Shown piece after piece: positions 1 through 6,670 of a stretch of DNA of 29,510 nt. The stretch comes from an uncultured Ruminococcus sp. (GTDB taxonomy: Bacteria > Bacillota > Clostridia > Oscillospirales > Ruminococcaceae). Location of the stretch: positions 1 to 29,510 of the forward strand of contig NZ_CAKSNX010000016.1 in NCBI RefSeq assembly GCF_934476685.1, in the 5' to 3' direction. Position numbers and translations under genes: made by a program. Positions within the stretch are counted from its first letter, which is position 1. Each line of letters begins with the position of its first letter. A model generated the notes under the pieces. The model had not been told where the DNA came from and ran no database searches. It worked only from the letters and a program-made list of their open reading frames with translations.

Positions 1-1
1 T

Positions 2-46
2 TATCTCTCTCCTGTTCAATTCAAAGCTTCCCATTCGGCTAAATAA
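2..46 (+). pseudogene. C-terminal end of an IS3-family transposase (partial, runs in from the left)
   Basis: The frame starting at base 2 reads YLSPVQFKASHSAK and then stops. This matches the usual closing motif of IS3-family OrfB (rve integrase) transposases, in which a Leu-Ser-Pro-Val-Gln/Glu-Phe/Tyr block lies about ten residues before the stop. Only 14 residues are visible, so the call rests on the motif and on the IS-end-like sequence just downstream. Whether the full transposase is intact cannot be seen. It could be another short C-terminus by chance. Confidence 0.5.
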
Positions 47-50
47 TTTC

Positions 51-76
51 TGTACTATTTGGGGTTGACAATACAC
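51..76 (+). mobile_element. Probable right end (terminal repeat) of the IS3-family element
   Basis: Just after the transposase stop comes CTGTACTATTTGGGGTTGAC, ending near an ACA. IS3-family ends have this organisation: a TGT-rich start, a central GGGGT block and a terminal CA. The matching left end lies outside the window, so it cannot be verified. The same stretch introduces a stop (66-68) into the frame that continues as an acidic protein tail, consistent with the element having inserted into that gene. Confidence 0.35.
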
Positions 77-185
77 AGTTTCAGAAGGAAGCGAGATAAC
101 ACCCGATGAAAATTTCGAGCCGTCAGAAAGCGAATGTGAGGATTTTGAAGAAGATGAAGAAATGGGCATGGAAATGTCTATGTGA
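77..185 (+). pseudogene. Acidic C-terminal remnant of a gene interrupted upstream
   Basis: The frame from about base 77 to the TGA at 183-185 encodes roughly 35 residues rich in Glu and Asp (for example SESECEDFEEDEEMGMEMSM) with no start codon or ribosome binding site. Upstream the frame is closed by a stop at 66-68 inside the putative IS end. It ends 13 bases before the ATG of the cyclotransferase-like gene, so it was probably the preceding gene of the same operon. The acidic composition gives no clear family. Confidence 0.4.
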
Positions 186-198
186 TAGGAGGTCGCAA

Positions 199-702
199 AT
201 GAAAAATAAACAGCTATACATTGCTTACGGAAGCAACATCAACTTGGAGCAAATGGCATATCGGTGTCCGCATTCAAAGGTTGTGGGAACATCGAAAATC
301 AAGGATTATGAATTGGAGTTCAGAGGCGTTGCAACGATTGTTCCTCAAAAAGGCGCGACCGTTCCCGTTTTGATCTGGAAACTCGATGAAAGAGATTTGC
401 CTGCTTTAAATCGTTATGAAGGCTACCCGAGGCTTTATAGGCAGGAAACAATGTCTTTTGATTTGGATAGCAAACAATATGATGGCATGGCATATCTGAT
501 GAATTATGGTAAGCTTTCTCCGCCAAGTCAGCAGTACTACAATACGATTTTGCAGGGTTACAGAGAGAACGGTCTGGATGAGAAATATCTTCAAACTGCT
601 TTGGAGAATTCGTTGCAGCTTGAGTGTTCTGTAAATGATGAATTCGATGAGGATTTTGATGAAGATTACGATTATGACGACGATATGCAGATGAAATTTT
701 AG
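199..702 (+). CDS. Gamma-glutamylcyclotransferase-like (AIG2/GGCT fold) protein
   Basis: Encodes 167 residues beginning MKNKQLYIAYGSNI. The hallmark YGSN substrate-loop motif of GGCT/AIG2-like enzymes is near residues 9-12. A Leu-Asp-Arg/Glu segment follows (LDERDLPALNRYEGYP), with the conserved Glu of the ExY/EGYP motif that serves as the catalytic acid in the family. Known members release 5-oxoproline from gamma-glutamyl amines. The C-terminus is a very acidic tail (DEFDEDFDEDYDYDDD). The frame is open from 106, but an AGGAGG at 188-193 places the start at 199; the longer version would overlap the acidic remnant in another frame. GGCT-like genes of this size often sit in conjugative elements of Clostridia, fitting the mobile debris around it. 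The substrate is unknown. Confidence 0.75.
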   Translation: MKNKQLYIAYGSNINLEQMAYRCPHSKVVGTSKIKDYELEFRGVATIVPQKGATVPVLIWKLDERDLPALNRYEGYPRLYRQETMSFDLDSKQYDGMAYLMNYGKLSPPSQQYYNTILQGYRENGLDEKYLQTALENSLQLECSVNDEFDEDFDEDYDYDDDMQMKF

Positions 703-715
703 GAGGCTTGCAGCT

Positions 716-985
716 ATGAGATACAAAGGATTTTATGTGAAAATTACTCCCGATACAAATCTTAATCGGGAGGATAAGAACGGAAATGATATTCGCTGTA
801 ACGGCTTTACTATTGAAGTTTTTGCGGATGAATCCAAAAAGACTGAGATCGATATTTTTTCGGCGGCGGTGGATTTTGAACTGTTGAAAAACAGTTTTGA
901 GGAAGCGGTACAGTTTGCTAAAGATTACATCGACTGTGAGGAGAAGGAGTACCGGAGAATGTTAGACGAATTTAATGGCAAATAA
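716..985 (+). CDS. Small acidic protein, possibly LPD28-like
   Basis: An 89-residue protein with a strong AGGAGG at 703-708, 13 bases after the cyclotransferase stop, so the two are probably co-transcribed. It starts MRYKGFYVKITPDTNLNRED and has a compact alternating pattern (FTIEVFADES, a central FSAAVDFEL and a helical FEEAVQFAKDYIDCEEKEY). This resembles the small 'large polyvalent protein-associated' LPD28-type domains found on conjugative elements, but the resemblance is from memory and weak. There is no signal peptide or membrane segment. Function unknown. Confidence 0.6.
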   Translation: MRYKGFYVKITPDTNLNREDKNGNDIRCNGFTIEVFADESKKTEIDIFSAAVDFELLKNSFEEAVQFAKDYIDCEEKEYRRMLDEFNGK

Positions 986-1066
986 ACGGATGTGCAGTTT
1001 GGACAAATTCATTTGGACCGAACATAATTATCGACTTTTACACAATATATTATCTAAAAATGAACA

Positions 1067-1102
1067 ATAAGATGCAGTTTGCGTCAAAAAACTGCATCTT
1101 AT
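1067..1102. repeat. 14-bp perfect inverted repeat with 8-nt loop
   Basis: ATAAGATGCAGTTT at 1067-1080 is exactly complementary to AAACTGCATCTTAT at 1089-1102, with GCGTCAAA between. No T-run follows, so it does not look like an intrinsic terminator. It lies 11 bases upstream of the -35 box of the promoter at 1113, a position suiting a repressor or activator operator. Alternatively it is a scar of a mobile element. Confidence 0.6.
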
Positions 1103-1112
1103 GCCATATTTA

Positions 1113-1141
1113 TTGACAAATCTAATGTAGATATTTATAAT
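1113..1141 (+). promoter_or_regulatory. Perfect sigma-A promoter for dgt
   Basis: TTGACA (1113-1118), 17-base spacer, TATAAT (1136-1141), matching the consensus at all twelve positions. It points at dgt and predicts a leader of about 200 bases. The promoter lies inside an unrelated open frame (1079-1309), which argues against that frame being a gene. Confidence 0.75.
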
Positions 1142-1289
1142 AAGTTTATACAATTAGTTGAATCTTTATGTTTAAAGTCTACAATTCCGGTCTTTCGCAA
1201 ACAATTTGGTATCTCGCATCAAGTTTCAGCAAAATATAAATTTCTGTTGGGAGCAAATGTTGTTAGAGTTATAATTGGCAGAATAAAAC

Positions 1290-1355
1290 ATGAAAGTAAT
1301 AAAAGATAATGCAAATGCTTTTGCATATTTAAATAAAAAAGTGAGGGTTTTGTAA
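1290..1355 (+). CDS. Possible 21-codon leader peptide overlapping the dgt start
   Basis: ATG at 1290 opens a frame reading MKVIKDNANAFAYLNKKVRV and one more Leu. Its TAA overlaps the dgt ATG (TAATG at 1353-1357), an arrangement typical of translational coupling. There is no convincing Shine-Dalgarno in front of it. A 7-bp hairpin (ATGCAAA-TGCT-TTTGCAT, 1309-1326) lies within it. It may be a coupling/attenuation peptide or chance. Confidence 0.25.
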   Translation: MKVIKDNANAFAYLNKKVRVL

Positions 1356-2779
1356 TGAATTGGGAACAGCTTTTATGTGAAAAACGTCAGTCTAAATCAA
1401 AATCTAAAAATAGTAAAGATTTACGCAATGAATTTCAAAAAGATTATCATAGAATAATATGCAGTGCTTCGTTCAGGCGCTTGCAGGATAAAACACAGGT
1501 TTTTCCGTTGGATAAAAGTGATTTTGTCCGTACAAGACTTACTCATTCACTTGAAGTTTCTTCTTTTGCAAAATCATTGGGACAGACTGCTTTTCAGTAT
1601 TTGATCGATAAAGATATTGACAAGGAACTTACTACTGAAATTAAGGATAAGGCGTGCAGTATACTTGAATGTGCAGGTCTGCTGCACGATATAGGTAATC
1701 CTCCTTTCGGACATTTTGGTGAAGATTCCATAAGGAATTGGTTTGAATCGAATCTAACAAAAATTGAATTTGACGGGACTGTGCTTGATGAATATTTAGA
1801 TGAGCAGATGAAAAACGATCTGCTTCATTTTGAGGGTAATGCTCAAGCTCTTCGATTGCTGACTAAGCTGCATTATCTTGTTGACGAAAACGGTATGCAC
1901 CTGACTTATGCTTTGCTCAATACGCTGATAAAGTATCCCGTTTCTTCCTGTGAAACAGATAGGCACAGTGGTGATATAAAAACCAAGAAAATGGGTTATT
2001 ACCTTGCCGAAAAAGATCTGTTTGACGATATTACATCTTCAACCGGTGCAGTAGATTGCCGATATCCGCTTACATATCTGCTTGAAGCCGCAGATGATAT
2101 AGCTTATCTGACCGCTGACATAGAGGATGCCGTAAAGAAGGGTTTTCTGAGTTATCATCAGCTTATTGAAAAATTAAGAAGTGAGAAATACATATCTGAA
2201 TGTGTCGACGAAAACGAGAGAAAAAATTATACCAATATGATTAGTTTGCTGGAAACTAAATATCAGAATGCAAAAGCTAAGAGAATAACGGATCCGGAAC
2301 TTAATGCAGTCCAGAATTGGGTTATCAGTGTGCAGGGAAATCTTTTATACTGTGCTTCGTATGGTTTTACAAAGAATTACAGAAGCATAATGGACGGCAC
2401 ATTCACTAAAGAGGTGCTTGCTGTGTCCTATGGAAATGCTATGTCAAAGGCTTTAGGATGTATAGCATATGAGTATGTTTTCCGTTCTAAGCCGATACTC
2501 AAAATGGAGATTTCGGCAGGTAAGATCATCAACTTTTTGCTTGACAATTTCATTCCTGCGGCGGTTCATTATGATACGAAATCAGAGCTTTCGCCTATGG
2601 AGGACAGGCTCATGAGCATTGTTTCCGAGAATTATCGTGAGATATATTCTATATATTCCGCAGATAAAAATGACAAGGAAAAGCTTTATCTCAAACTGCT
2701 TCTGGTTACGGATTTTGTTTGCGGTATGACTGACAGTTATGCAAAAAGACTTTATCAGGAACTAAGTGGGATCGAGTGA
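1355..2779 (+). CDS. dgt: Deoxyguanosinetriphosphate triphosphohydrolase (dGTPase, HD superfamily)
   Basis: A 474-residue protein close in length and order to E. coli Dgt. An RRLQDKTQVFPL block (about 41-52) precedes the first HD-domain histidine in TRLTHSLEV (His64). Then LLHDIGNPPFGHFGE supplies the His111-Asp112 metal pair and the diagnostic NPPFGHFGE signature, and a later Asp lies in LEAADDIAY. The family hydrolyses dGTP to deoxyguanosine and triphosphate in the cytoplasm. The start has GTGAGGG about 10 bases upstream. Beyond nucleotide housekeeping, dGTPases have been shown to act as anti-phage genes that deplete dNTPs. The position here, at the edge of an A+T-rich defence cluster and behind its own consensus promoter, makes that role possible but unproven. 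Confidence 0.9.
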   Translation: MNWEQLLCEKRQSKSKSKNSKDLRNEFQKDYHRIICSASFRRLQDKTQVFPLDKSDFVRTRLTHSLEVSSFAKSLGQTAFQYLIDKDIDKELTTEIKDKACSILECAGLLHDIGNPPFGHFGEDSIRNWFESNLTKIEFDGTVLDEYLDEQMKNDLLHFEGNAQALRLLTKLHYLVDENGMHLTYALLNTLIKYPVSSCETDRHSGDIKTKKMGYYLAEKDLFDDITSSTGAVDCRYPLTYLLEAADDIAYLTADIEDAVKKGFLSYHQLIEKLRSEKYISECVDENERKNYTNMISLLETKYQNAKAKRITDPELNAVQNWVISVQGNLLYCASYGFTKNYRSIMDGTFTKEVLAVSYGNAMSKALGCIAYEYVFRSKPILKMEISAGKIINFLLDNFIPAAVHYDTKSELSPMEDRLMSIVSENYREIYSIYSADKNDKEKLYLKLLLVTDFVCGMTDSYAKRLYQELSGIE

Positions 2780-2822
2780 TTATAAATCTTTGGAGAGATT
2801 TTTAACGAATGATAATTGTATA

Positions 2823-3740
2823 TTATTTTGCGTTAACCCTTATCTTATTTCTTGGATGCTTGACAGAAAGAATTTCTTTTTGTTTTGCCATAGCAACATG
2901 GGTATAAATTTGTGTGGTTGTGATGGAACTGTGCCCCAATAGCTTCTGTATGTAACGAATGTCAACATCTTCGTCAAGAAGCAAAGTGGCAAATGAATGA
3001 CGAAACATGTGCGGTGTTATATGTATATCGTATTCGGTCATAGCTGTGTATTTTCGAATGATTTCACGAACTGATTGCTCAGTGAGACGATGATGCAGTT
3101 TGTTGACAAAGAAGAATCCACACGTCTTTATGTCCTCTTGAAATAGATCATAATAAGATTGAAGCACCCTTAAAACATCGGTATTTTCAATCTGTATCAT
3201 CCGTTCTTTAGAACCTTTTCCGAAAATCTTGATGGTGTGATTCGTCAAATCTACAGATGTGGGTGTCAGATTGCAAATTTCAGATACCCTGGCTCCGGTT
3301 GCAAAGAGAATTTCAAGAATTGCAATGTCACGAGTCGTGCAGCGTTTTTGATAATCTGTTTCAGCCTGTGAAAATGAATTGTAAGCACACGTTAGCAGAC
3401 TGTTGATTATATTGAGGGGGATCGTTTTGGGAAGAATTGTAGGTTCTTGAAAGGAAACATCAATTTTGTTGAATGGATTGATTTCAATTACGTCTTCAAT
3501 TAAAAGATAATGAGTAAACGCTTTGATGGAAGCGATTTTTCGCTTTACCGTCTTGGGCTTGAATCGTTCGTGAAGTATGTCGATGTATCGGCAAATCATC
3601 TCTTTGGAAAATGTGTTGTCTGTATATTCAGAGAATTGCCTAAGATCGATTCTGTAAGCCTTAATGGTTTTTTCATTCAGAGCTTTTCTGGACATGCAGT
3701 AGTTAAGAAATCGTTCTATTTGCAGGTTTAAGTTTATCAT
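2823..3740 (-). CDS. Tyrosine recombinase (XerC/D-like), candidate invertase of the adjacent segment
   Basis: A 305-residue phage-integrase-family protein. It has an N-terminal SAM-like core-binding domain (about 5-90) and a C-terminal catalytic domain containing Arg151 (TGARVSEI), Lys175 (GKGSKER), His244/Arg247 (HMFRHSFATLLL), His270 (LLGHSS) and the nucleophile Tyr279 (IYTHVA). The full catalytic set is therefore present. A GAAGGAG lies upstream of the ATG and a TCGACA-N17-TATAAT promoter further up. The gene is transcribed away from a 56-bp inverted-repeat-bounded segment starting about 145 bases upstream, the usual position of a DNA invertase. No excisionase or relaxase gene is next to it, which weakens an integrase reading. 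Function as the invertase is inferred from position. Confidence 0.9.
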   Translation of the reverse strand: MINLNLQIERFLNYCMSRKALNEKTIKAYRIDLRQFSEYTDNTFSKEMICRYIDILHERFKPKTVKRKIASIKAFTHYLLIEDVIEINPFNKIDVSFQEPTILPKTIPLNIINSLLTCAYNSFSQAETDYQKRCTTRDIAILEILFATGARVSEICNLTPTSVDLTNHTIKIFGKGSKERMIQIENTDVLRVLQSYYDLFQEDIKTCGFFFVNKLHHRLTEQSVREIIRKYTAMTEYDIHITPHMFRHSFATLLLDEDVDIRYIQKLLGHSSITTTQIYTHVAMAKQKEILSVKHPRNKIRVNAK

Positions 3741-3771
3741 GATAGCTACTCCTTCGTTTGGGAATAATTCT

Positions 3772-3800
3772 ATTATATATTGTAATACGCTTTTTGTCGA
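3772..3800 (-). promoter_or_regulatory. Promoter of the tyrosine recombinase
   Basis: On the minus strand TCGACA (3795-3800), 17-base spacer, TATAAT (3772-3777). It is divergent from the cassette promoter at 3842-3870, with 41 bases between the two -35 boxes, so shared regulation is possible. Confidence 0.6.
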
Positions 3801-3841
3801 ATAGTGTCGATGAATTTCTTGGAAAAATCTGCGAGATTATG

Positions 3842-3870
3842 TTGATTTTGAAGAAAAATTGGTGTATAAT
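3842..3870 (+). promoter_or_regulatory. Outward-fixed promoter driving whichever gene occupies the left end of the invertible segment
   Basis: TTGATT (3842-3847), 17-base spacer, TATAAT (3865-3870). The predicted start, near 3877, lies just outside the left inverted repeat (3885-3940), so the promoter would not move on inversion. No comparably good leftward promoter is visible outside the right repeat (5677-5785). Confidence 0.65.
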
Positions 3871-3884
3871 AGTATTATCAAAAC

Positions 3885-3940
3885 TCAACACAGGATAACT
3901 TCAAATTATATTATGTAAGGTGACCTTTTATGAATAATAA
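3885..3940 (+). repeat. Left 56-bp inverted repeat (IRL)
   Basis: Starts TCAACACAGG and ends ATGAATAATAA. It is exactly complementary to 5621-5676; identity stops abruptly at both ends. It includes the Shine-Dalgarno AAGGTG and the ATG at 3930. An 11-bp palindrome, AAGGTGACCTT, overlaps the Shine-Dalgarno, and an imperfect dyad around TATATT could be a recombinase core site. Confidence 0.95.
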
Positions 3941-4928
3941 TGTGGATTATAAATTAATGCGTTTGACCTCCTCAAAATGTTCGGAATATTTTGAAGCCAT
4001 GAAGATTTATACACAGTCAGTTGAATATATACAAAAAACAAGCACTAATGAAATTAAATATTGGATAGACCATTACAAAAAGTTTGCGTTAGGAGATTTG
4101 TTTTTCTTTGTTTTATTATCAAATGACATTGTAATTGGATATGCAGAACTGGCATATATTAAGAAAAGCCGAACATTACTAATAGATTATATTGCAATAG
4201 ATAAGCAATACAATTCAAATAGTGCTTTTTATTCTTTTTACTGGTTAATAGTAGATTATATTAATAAGCAGGGTTTGGATTACGACTTTATAACAAAAGA
4301 AATTCTGTGCAAATATGATTCAACAAAAATATACCTTTCAGAAATAAAGATGTATGAACTTGAAAATTTTAAAGTAGCAAATTGTCTATATGTTCACCCT
4401 ATGCTTGAAAAAACAAATGAGGAAAGCGAAAAAGAATCACTACTAATGATATACCAAAAAGTATTGGGGTTGAGCCAAATAAAAAATAATACATACATTT
4501 CAATTGTTAAAACTGTATATTTGTATTATCAAGCATGGGATGATCCCTTCATTGATATTTCTGAAAAACAAGACTATCTAAAGAAATATGAGGGTTATTT
4601 GAGCATGATAACCAGCTCATTGAATGAGGAGTATGTCATAATGAATGGGTATAATAAAAAGCACTCCTATTCATCTGATGATAAAAGCATTCCTTCAAAA
4701 ACTAAGTCTATTCAAAACGCTTTAATATATACAATAATTGTTATTATTGTGGTACTGGGGGTTCTGTTTTTTGCGAAAGAACTAAATGTTCAATTAACAA
4801 CTATTGCATTAGTGTCAGTAGCAGTAGTATTTATAGTGTTTTCTTTTGTAGCCTTATCTGATTCGAAAGCAGCAAAAATAATTAAAAATTTGCCAGTGTT
4901 CTCTAAACTTTTTGAACTGTTAAAATGA
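3930..4928 (+). CDS. GNAT-like acetyltransferase domain with two C-terminal membrane helices (cassette gene A, promoter-proximal)
   Basis: A 332-residue protein. Residues about 5-160 have a GNAT-like pattern: an N-terminal strand/helix pair, a central VIGYAELAYIKKSRTLLIDY segment like strands beta3-beta4, and IAIDKQYNSNSAFYSFYW where the acetyl-CoA pyrophosphate loop normally lies, though the canonical R/Q-x-x-G-x-G/A loop is not clear. After a helical middle part, two hydrophobic stretches (about 264-282 and 290-309) form a hairpin membrane anchor, ending in a short basic tail. The 45-base leader, AAGGTG and first codons (MNNN) are shared with the opposite gene. Enzymatic activity is uncertain given the weak CoA loop. 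A domain fused to two helices resembles membrane effector layouts of defence systems, but that is inference. Confidence 0.75.
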   Translation: MNNNVDYKLMRLTSSKCSEYFEAMKIYTQSVEYIQKTSTNEIKYWIDHYKKFALGDLFFFVLLSNDIVIGYAELAYIKKSRTLLIDYIAIDKQYNSNSAFYSFYWLIVDYINKQGLDYDFITKEILCKYDSTKIYLSEIKMYELENFKVANCLYVHPMLEKTNEESEKESLLMIYQKVLGLSQIKNNTYISIVKTVYLYYQAWDDPFIDISEKQDYLKKYEGYLSMITSSLNEEYVIMNGYNKKHSYSSDDKSIPSKTKSIQNALIYTIIVIIVVLGVLFFAKELNVQLTTIALVSVAVVFIVFSFVALSDSKAAKIIKNLPVFSKLFELLK

Positions 4929-5631
4929 TATTGCAAGATTTATTTCTAATACATGGGAGGCATTTAAGGAACGAATCGAACTTCGCAAATTTGGCTGATT
5001 TATTTTCATCTTTTGTATATCTGTATAGTAATGGACTCAACAAATGAAACCTTTCGACATTTATAATCTTTAGTGAATAGGTTTTGAGAATTCCCACTAT
5101 ATATGAATAAGAAAAAACCCATATTTTATCTTCATATCCACTATTAAATGAATGAATTATTGTCGCTTCACTTTTATATTCTTTTTGTCCGTAAAATTGC
5201 CAACTTTCGCTTTGCTCAAAATCAATTATAAAATATCCACCTTTTTTTAATGTCCTACTTATTTCGCTAATTACTGCAAATGGGTCACAATAATTTATAA
5301 CTGATCCTACACAAATCCCTCCATCAAAAAAATTATCATTAAAAGGTGTATTTTCGGCAGAAGAAACAATAAAGTTTTTGCAATGTTTAATTTTTTCTTC
5401 GGCAATGTCTACATGATAGTGTATGCCATTAATATTATATTCATTGCCCCCAGAACCGAGATTTAATATTAAAGACTCATCTGACAAATTCATCAGTTCC
5501 TTTTGAGAATTTATATATTTTACTATACAATTATGTGTATAACTATACCATTTGTCATCATCTGGCCATATTTCATGCATTTCGTTATACATTTGCGCAA
5601 TTTCTTCTTTATTTAAATGGTTATTATTCAT
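4903..5631 (-). CDS. Class I SAM-dependent methyltransferase (cassette gene B, promoter-distal)
   Basis: A 242-residue protein beginning MNNNHLNKEEIAQMYNEMHE. Motif I is LILNLGSGGNEYN (about 54-66), then an acidic residue ending strand 2 (YHVDIAEEKI), a motif III-like SSAENTPFNDNFFDGGICVG and a motif post-III ISEISRTLKKGGYFIIDFE. This is the standard Methyltransf_11 order, so SAM binding is likely. The substrate is unknown; no DNA-methylase catalytic motif (DPPY or PCQ) is present, arguing for a small-molecule, lipid or protein target. The ATG and ribosome binding site lie inside the right inverted repeat, and no good promoter is visible outside that repeat, so the gene is probably silent as sequenced. 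Its 3' end overlaps gene A by 26 bases. Confidence 0.85.
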   Translation of the reverse strand: MNNNHLNKEEIAQMYNEMHEIWPDDDKWYSYTHNCIVKYINSQKELMNLSDESLILNLGSGGNEYNINGIHYHVDIAEEKIKHCKNFIVSSAENTPFNDNFFDGGICVGSVINYCDPFAVISEISRTLKKGGYFIIDFEQSESWQFYGQKEYKSEATIIHSFNSGYEDKIWVFSYSYIVGILKTYSLKIINVERFHLLSPLLYRYTKDENKSAKFAKFDSFLKCLPCIRNKSCNIILTVQKV

Positions 5632-5676
5632 AAAAGGTCACCTTACATAATATAATTTGAAGTTATCCTGTGTTGA
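5621..5676 (-). repeat. Right 56-bp inverted repeat (IRR)
   Basis: Exact reverse complement of 3885-3940. It carries the Shine-Dalgarno and ATG (5631-5629) of the methyltransferase gene. Flanks differ completely from those of the left copy. Confidence 0.95.
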
Positions 5677-5785
5677 AGTGTGATGAGAAGAAATTATTAG
5701 CAAACTAAACAAGCTTATCTATACCTAGATTCAAAACTTATATTTGTAAATATTTTACATTTCTAACATTTCTGAGGAGGTACCA

Positions 5786-6658
5786 ATGTTTCAAAGAATT
5801 AAAAACAATTTAAAGTATATAGGTTCACGATTTACTATACTCACTTCTATAATTTTTGGGATCATCTCGATCGTACAGATGTTTGTAGGCTGGGAAGTGC
5901 TTGGTATAGAAGAAAATGATACGAACAGAAAAGTAATTTTACTTATTTCATTACTCATCTTTTGTGGTATTATTGCTATAATATGGGGAATATTCTTCTC
6001 AAATGAAATTACTGTGTTTGCGCAGGATGATGTTGAAATCAAGGTCAAATACGATGATTTAATGAAAATAGCATTTCCTAAAAAAACAGAAGAGGAAAGA
6101 ATAGTGGTTATAGCTGTAAATTGTTGCTTTGATATGACTATAAATCAGAATTTAATTAGGGAACATTCTGTTCATGGCCAATTTCTAAAACATTTTGTCC
6201 ATAATGAAAGTGATCAACGTTTATTAGAAGATTCGATTAAAGCATCATTACAAGAATTAAATGTACAGTACACTCAGTTGACAAGAACAGATAAGAATCA
6301 TGGTAATTTGATGCGTTACCCTCTAGGAACAATAGCTAGAATTCCTGGTAATAATGGAGTAACATTTTTTCTAATGGCATTAACTGAGTTTGATATGCAT
6401 TGTAAAGCACATTGTAACAAGCATCAATATGTTGAATGTATGTTAAAGCTATTTGAATACTATGATACGCATGGACAGGGTATGAACTTATATTTGTATC
6501 CTATGGGGACAAGCATGGCAAGAACCGGTCTTACGAAAAAAGAAGCCCTTGAGGCTGTAGTTGCATTAACTAAAATATCAAAAGAGCATTTGAAGTCTAA
6601 AACGACAATAATAGTTGATAAGAATAATAAAAATGAAATAGCAATAACCGATATATAA
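5786..6658 (+). CDS. thsA: ThsA-like effector of type II Thoeris (two membrane helices plus Macro domain)
   Basis: A 290-residue protein preceded by GAGGAGG. Two hydrophobic helices (about 14-36 and 49-71) are separated by a short loop. A soluble domain from about 80 onward contains VVIAVNCCFDMTINQNLI, GNLMRYPLGTIARIPG and a C-terminal GTSMARTGLTKKEAL, the layout of the ThsA Macro domain. In type II Thoeris, ThsB TIR proteins make a histidine-ADP-ribose signal after phage infection. The Macro domain binds it, and the membrane helices then oligomerise and disrupt the membrane. The neighbour 12 bases downstream is ThsB-like, which supports the call. A weak promoter (TTAGCA-N17-TATACC, about 5690-5720) lies between the right inverted repeat and this gene. 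Confidence 0.8.
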   Translation: MFQRIKNNLKYIGSRFTILTSIIFGIISIVQMFVGWEVLGIEENDTNRKVILLISLLIFCGIIAIIWGIFFSNEITVFAQDDVEIKVKYDDLMKIAFPKKTEEERIVVIAVNCCFDMTINQNLIREHSVHGQFLKHFVHNESDQRLLEDSIKASLQELNVQYTQLTRTDKNHGNLMRYPLGTIARIPGNNGVTFFLMALTEFDMHCKAHCNKHQYVECMLKLFEYYDTHGQGMNLYLYPMGTSMARTGLTKKEALEAVVALTKISKEHLKSKTTIIVDKNNKNEIAITDI

Positions 6659-6670
6659 GGAGGAAACATT

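Larger units (their letters stand above)
3885..5676. mobile_element. Putative invertible DNA segment with two alternative genes
   Basis: The segment is bounded by 56-bp perfect inverted repeats and filled by two convergent genes whose 3' ends overlap by 26 bases (4903-4928). Each repeat contains the leader, ribosome binding site, ATG and next eight coding bases of its gene, so recombination anywhere in the repeat preserves both reading frames. A tyrosine recombinase sits immediately outside the left end and a promoter points in from the same side. As sequenced, the GNAT/membrane gene is behind the promoter; inversion would put the methyltransferase gene there. Inversion itself cannot be seen in one sequence. 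Confidence 0.75.

Noticed and set aside
1079..1309. 76-codon open frame upstream of dgt
   Set aside because: TTG start, no ribosome binding site, begins inside a hairpin and contains a perfect consensus promoter; no recognisable domain.
2823..3740. Tyrosine recombinase as integrase of a large integrative element
   Set aside because: No excisionase, relaxase or attachment-site repeat found beside it, while a 56-bp inverted-repeat segment starts about 145 bases upstream; the invertase reading fits better, though integration is not excluded.
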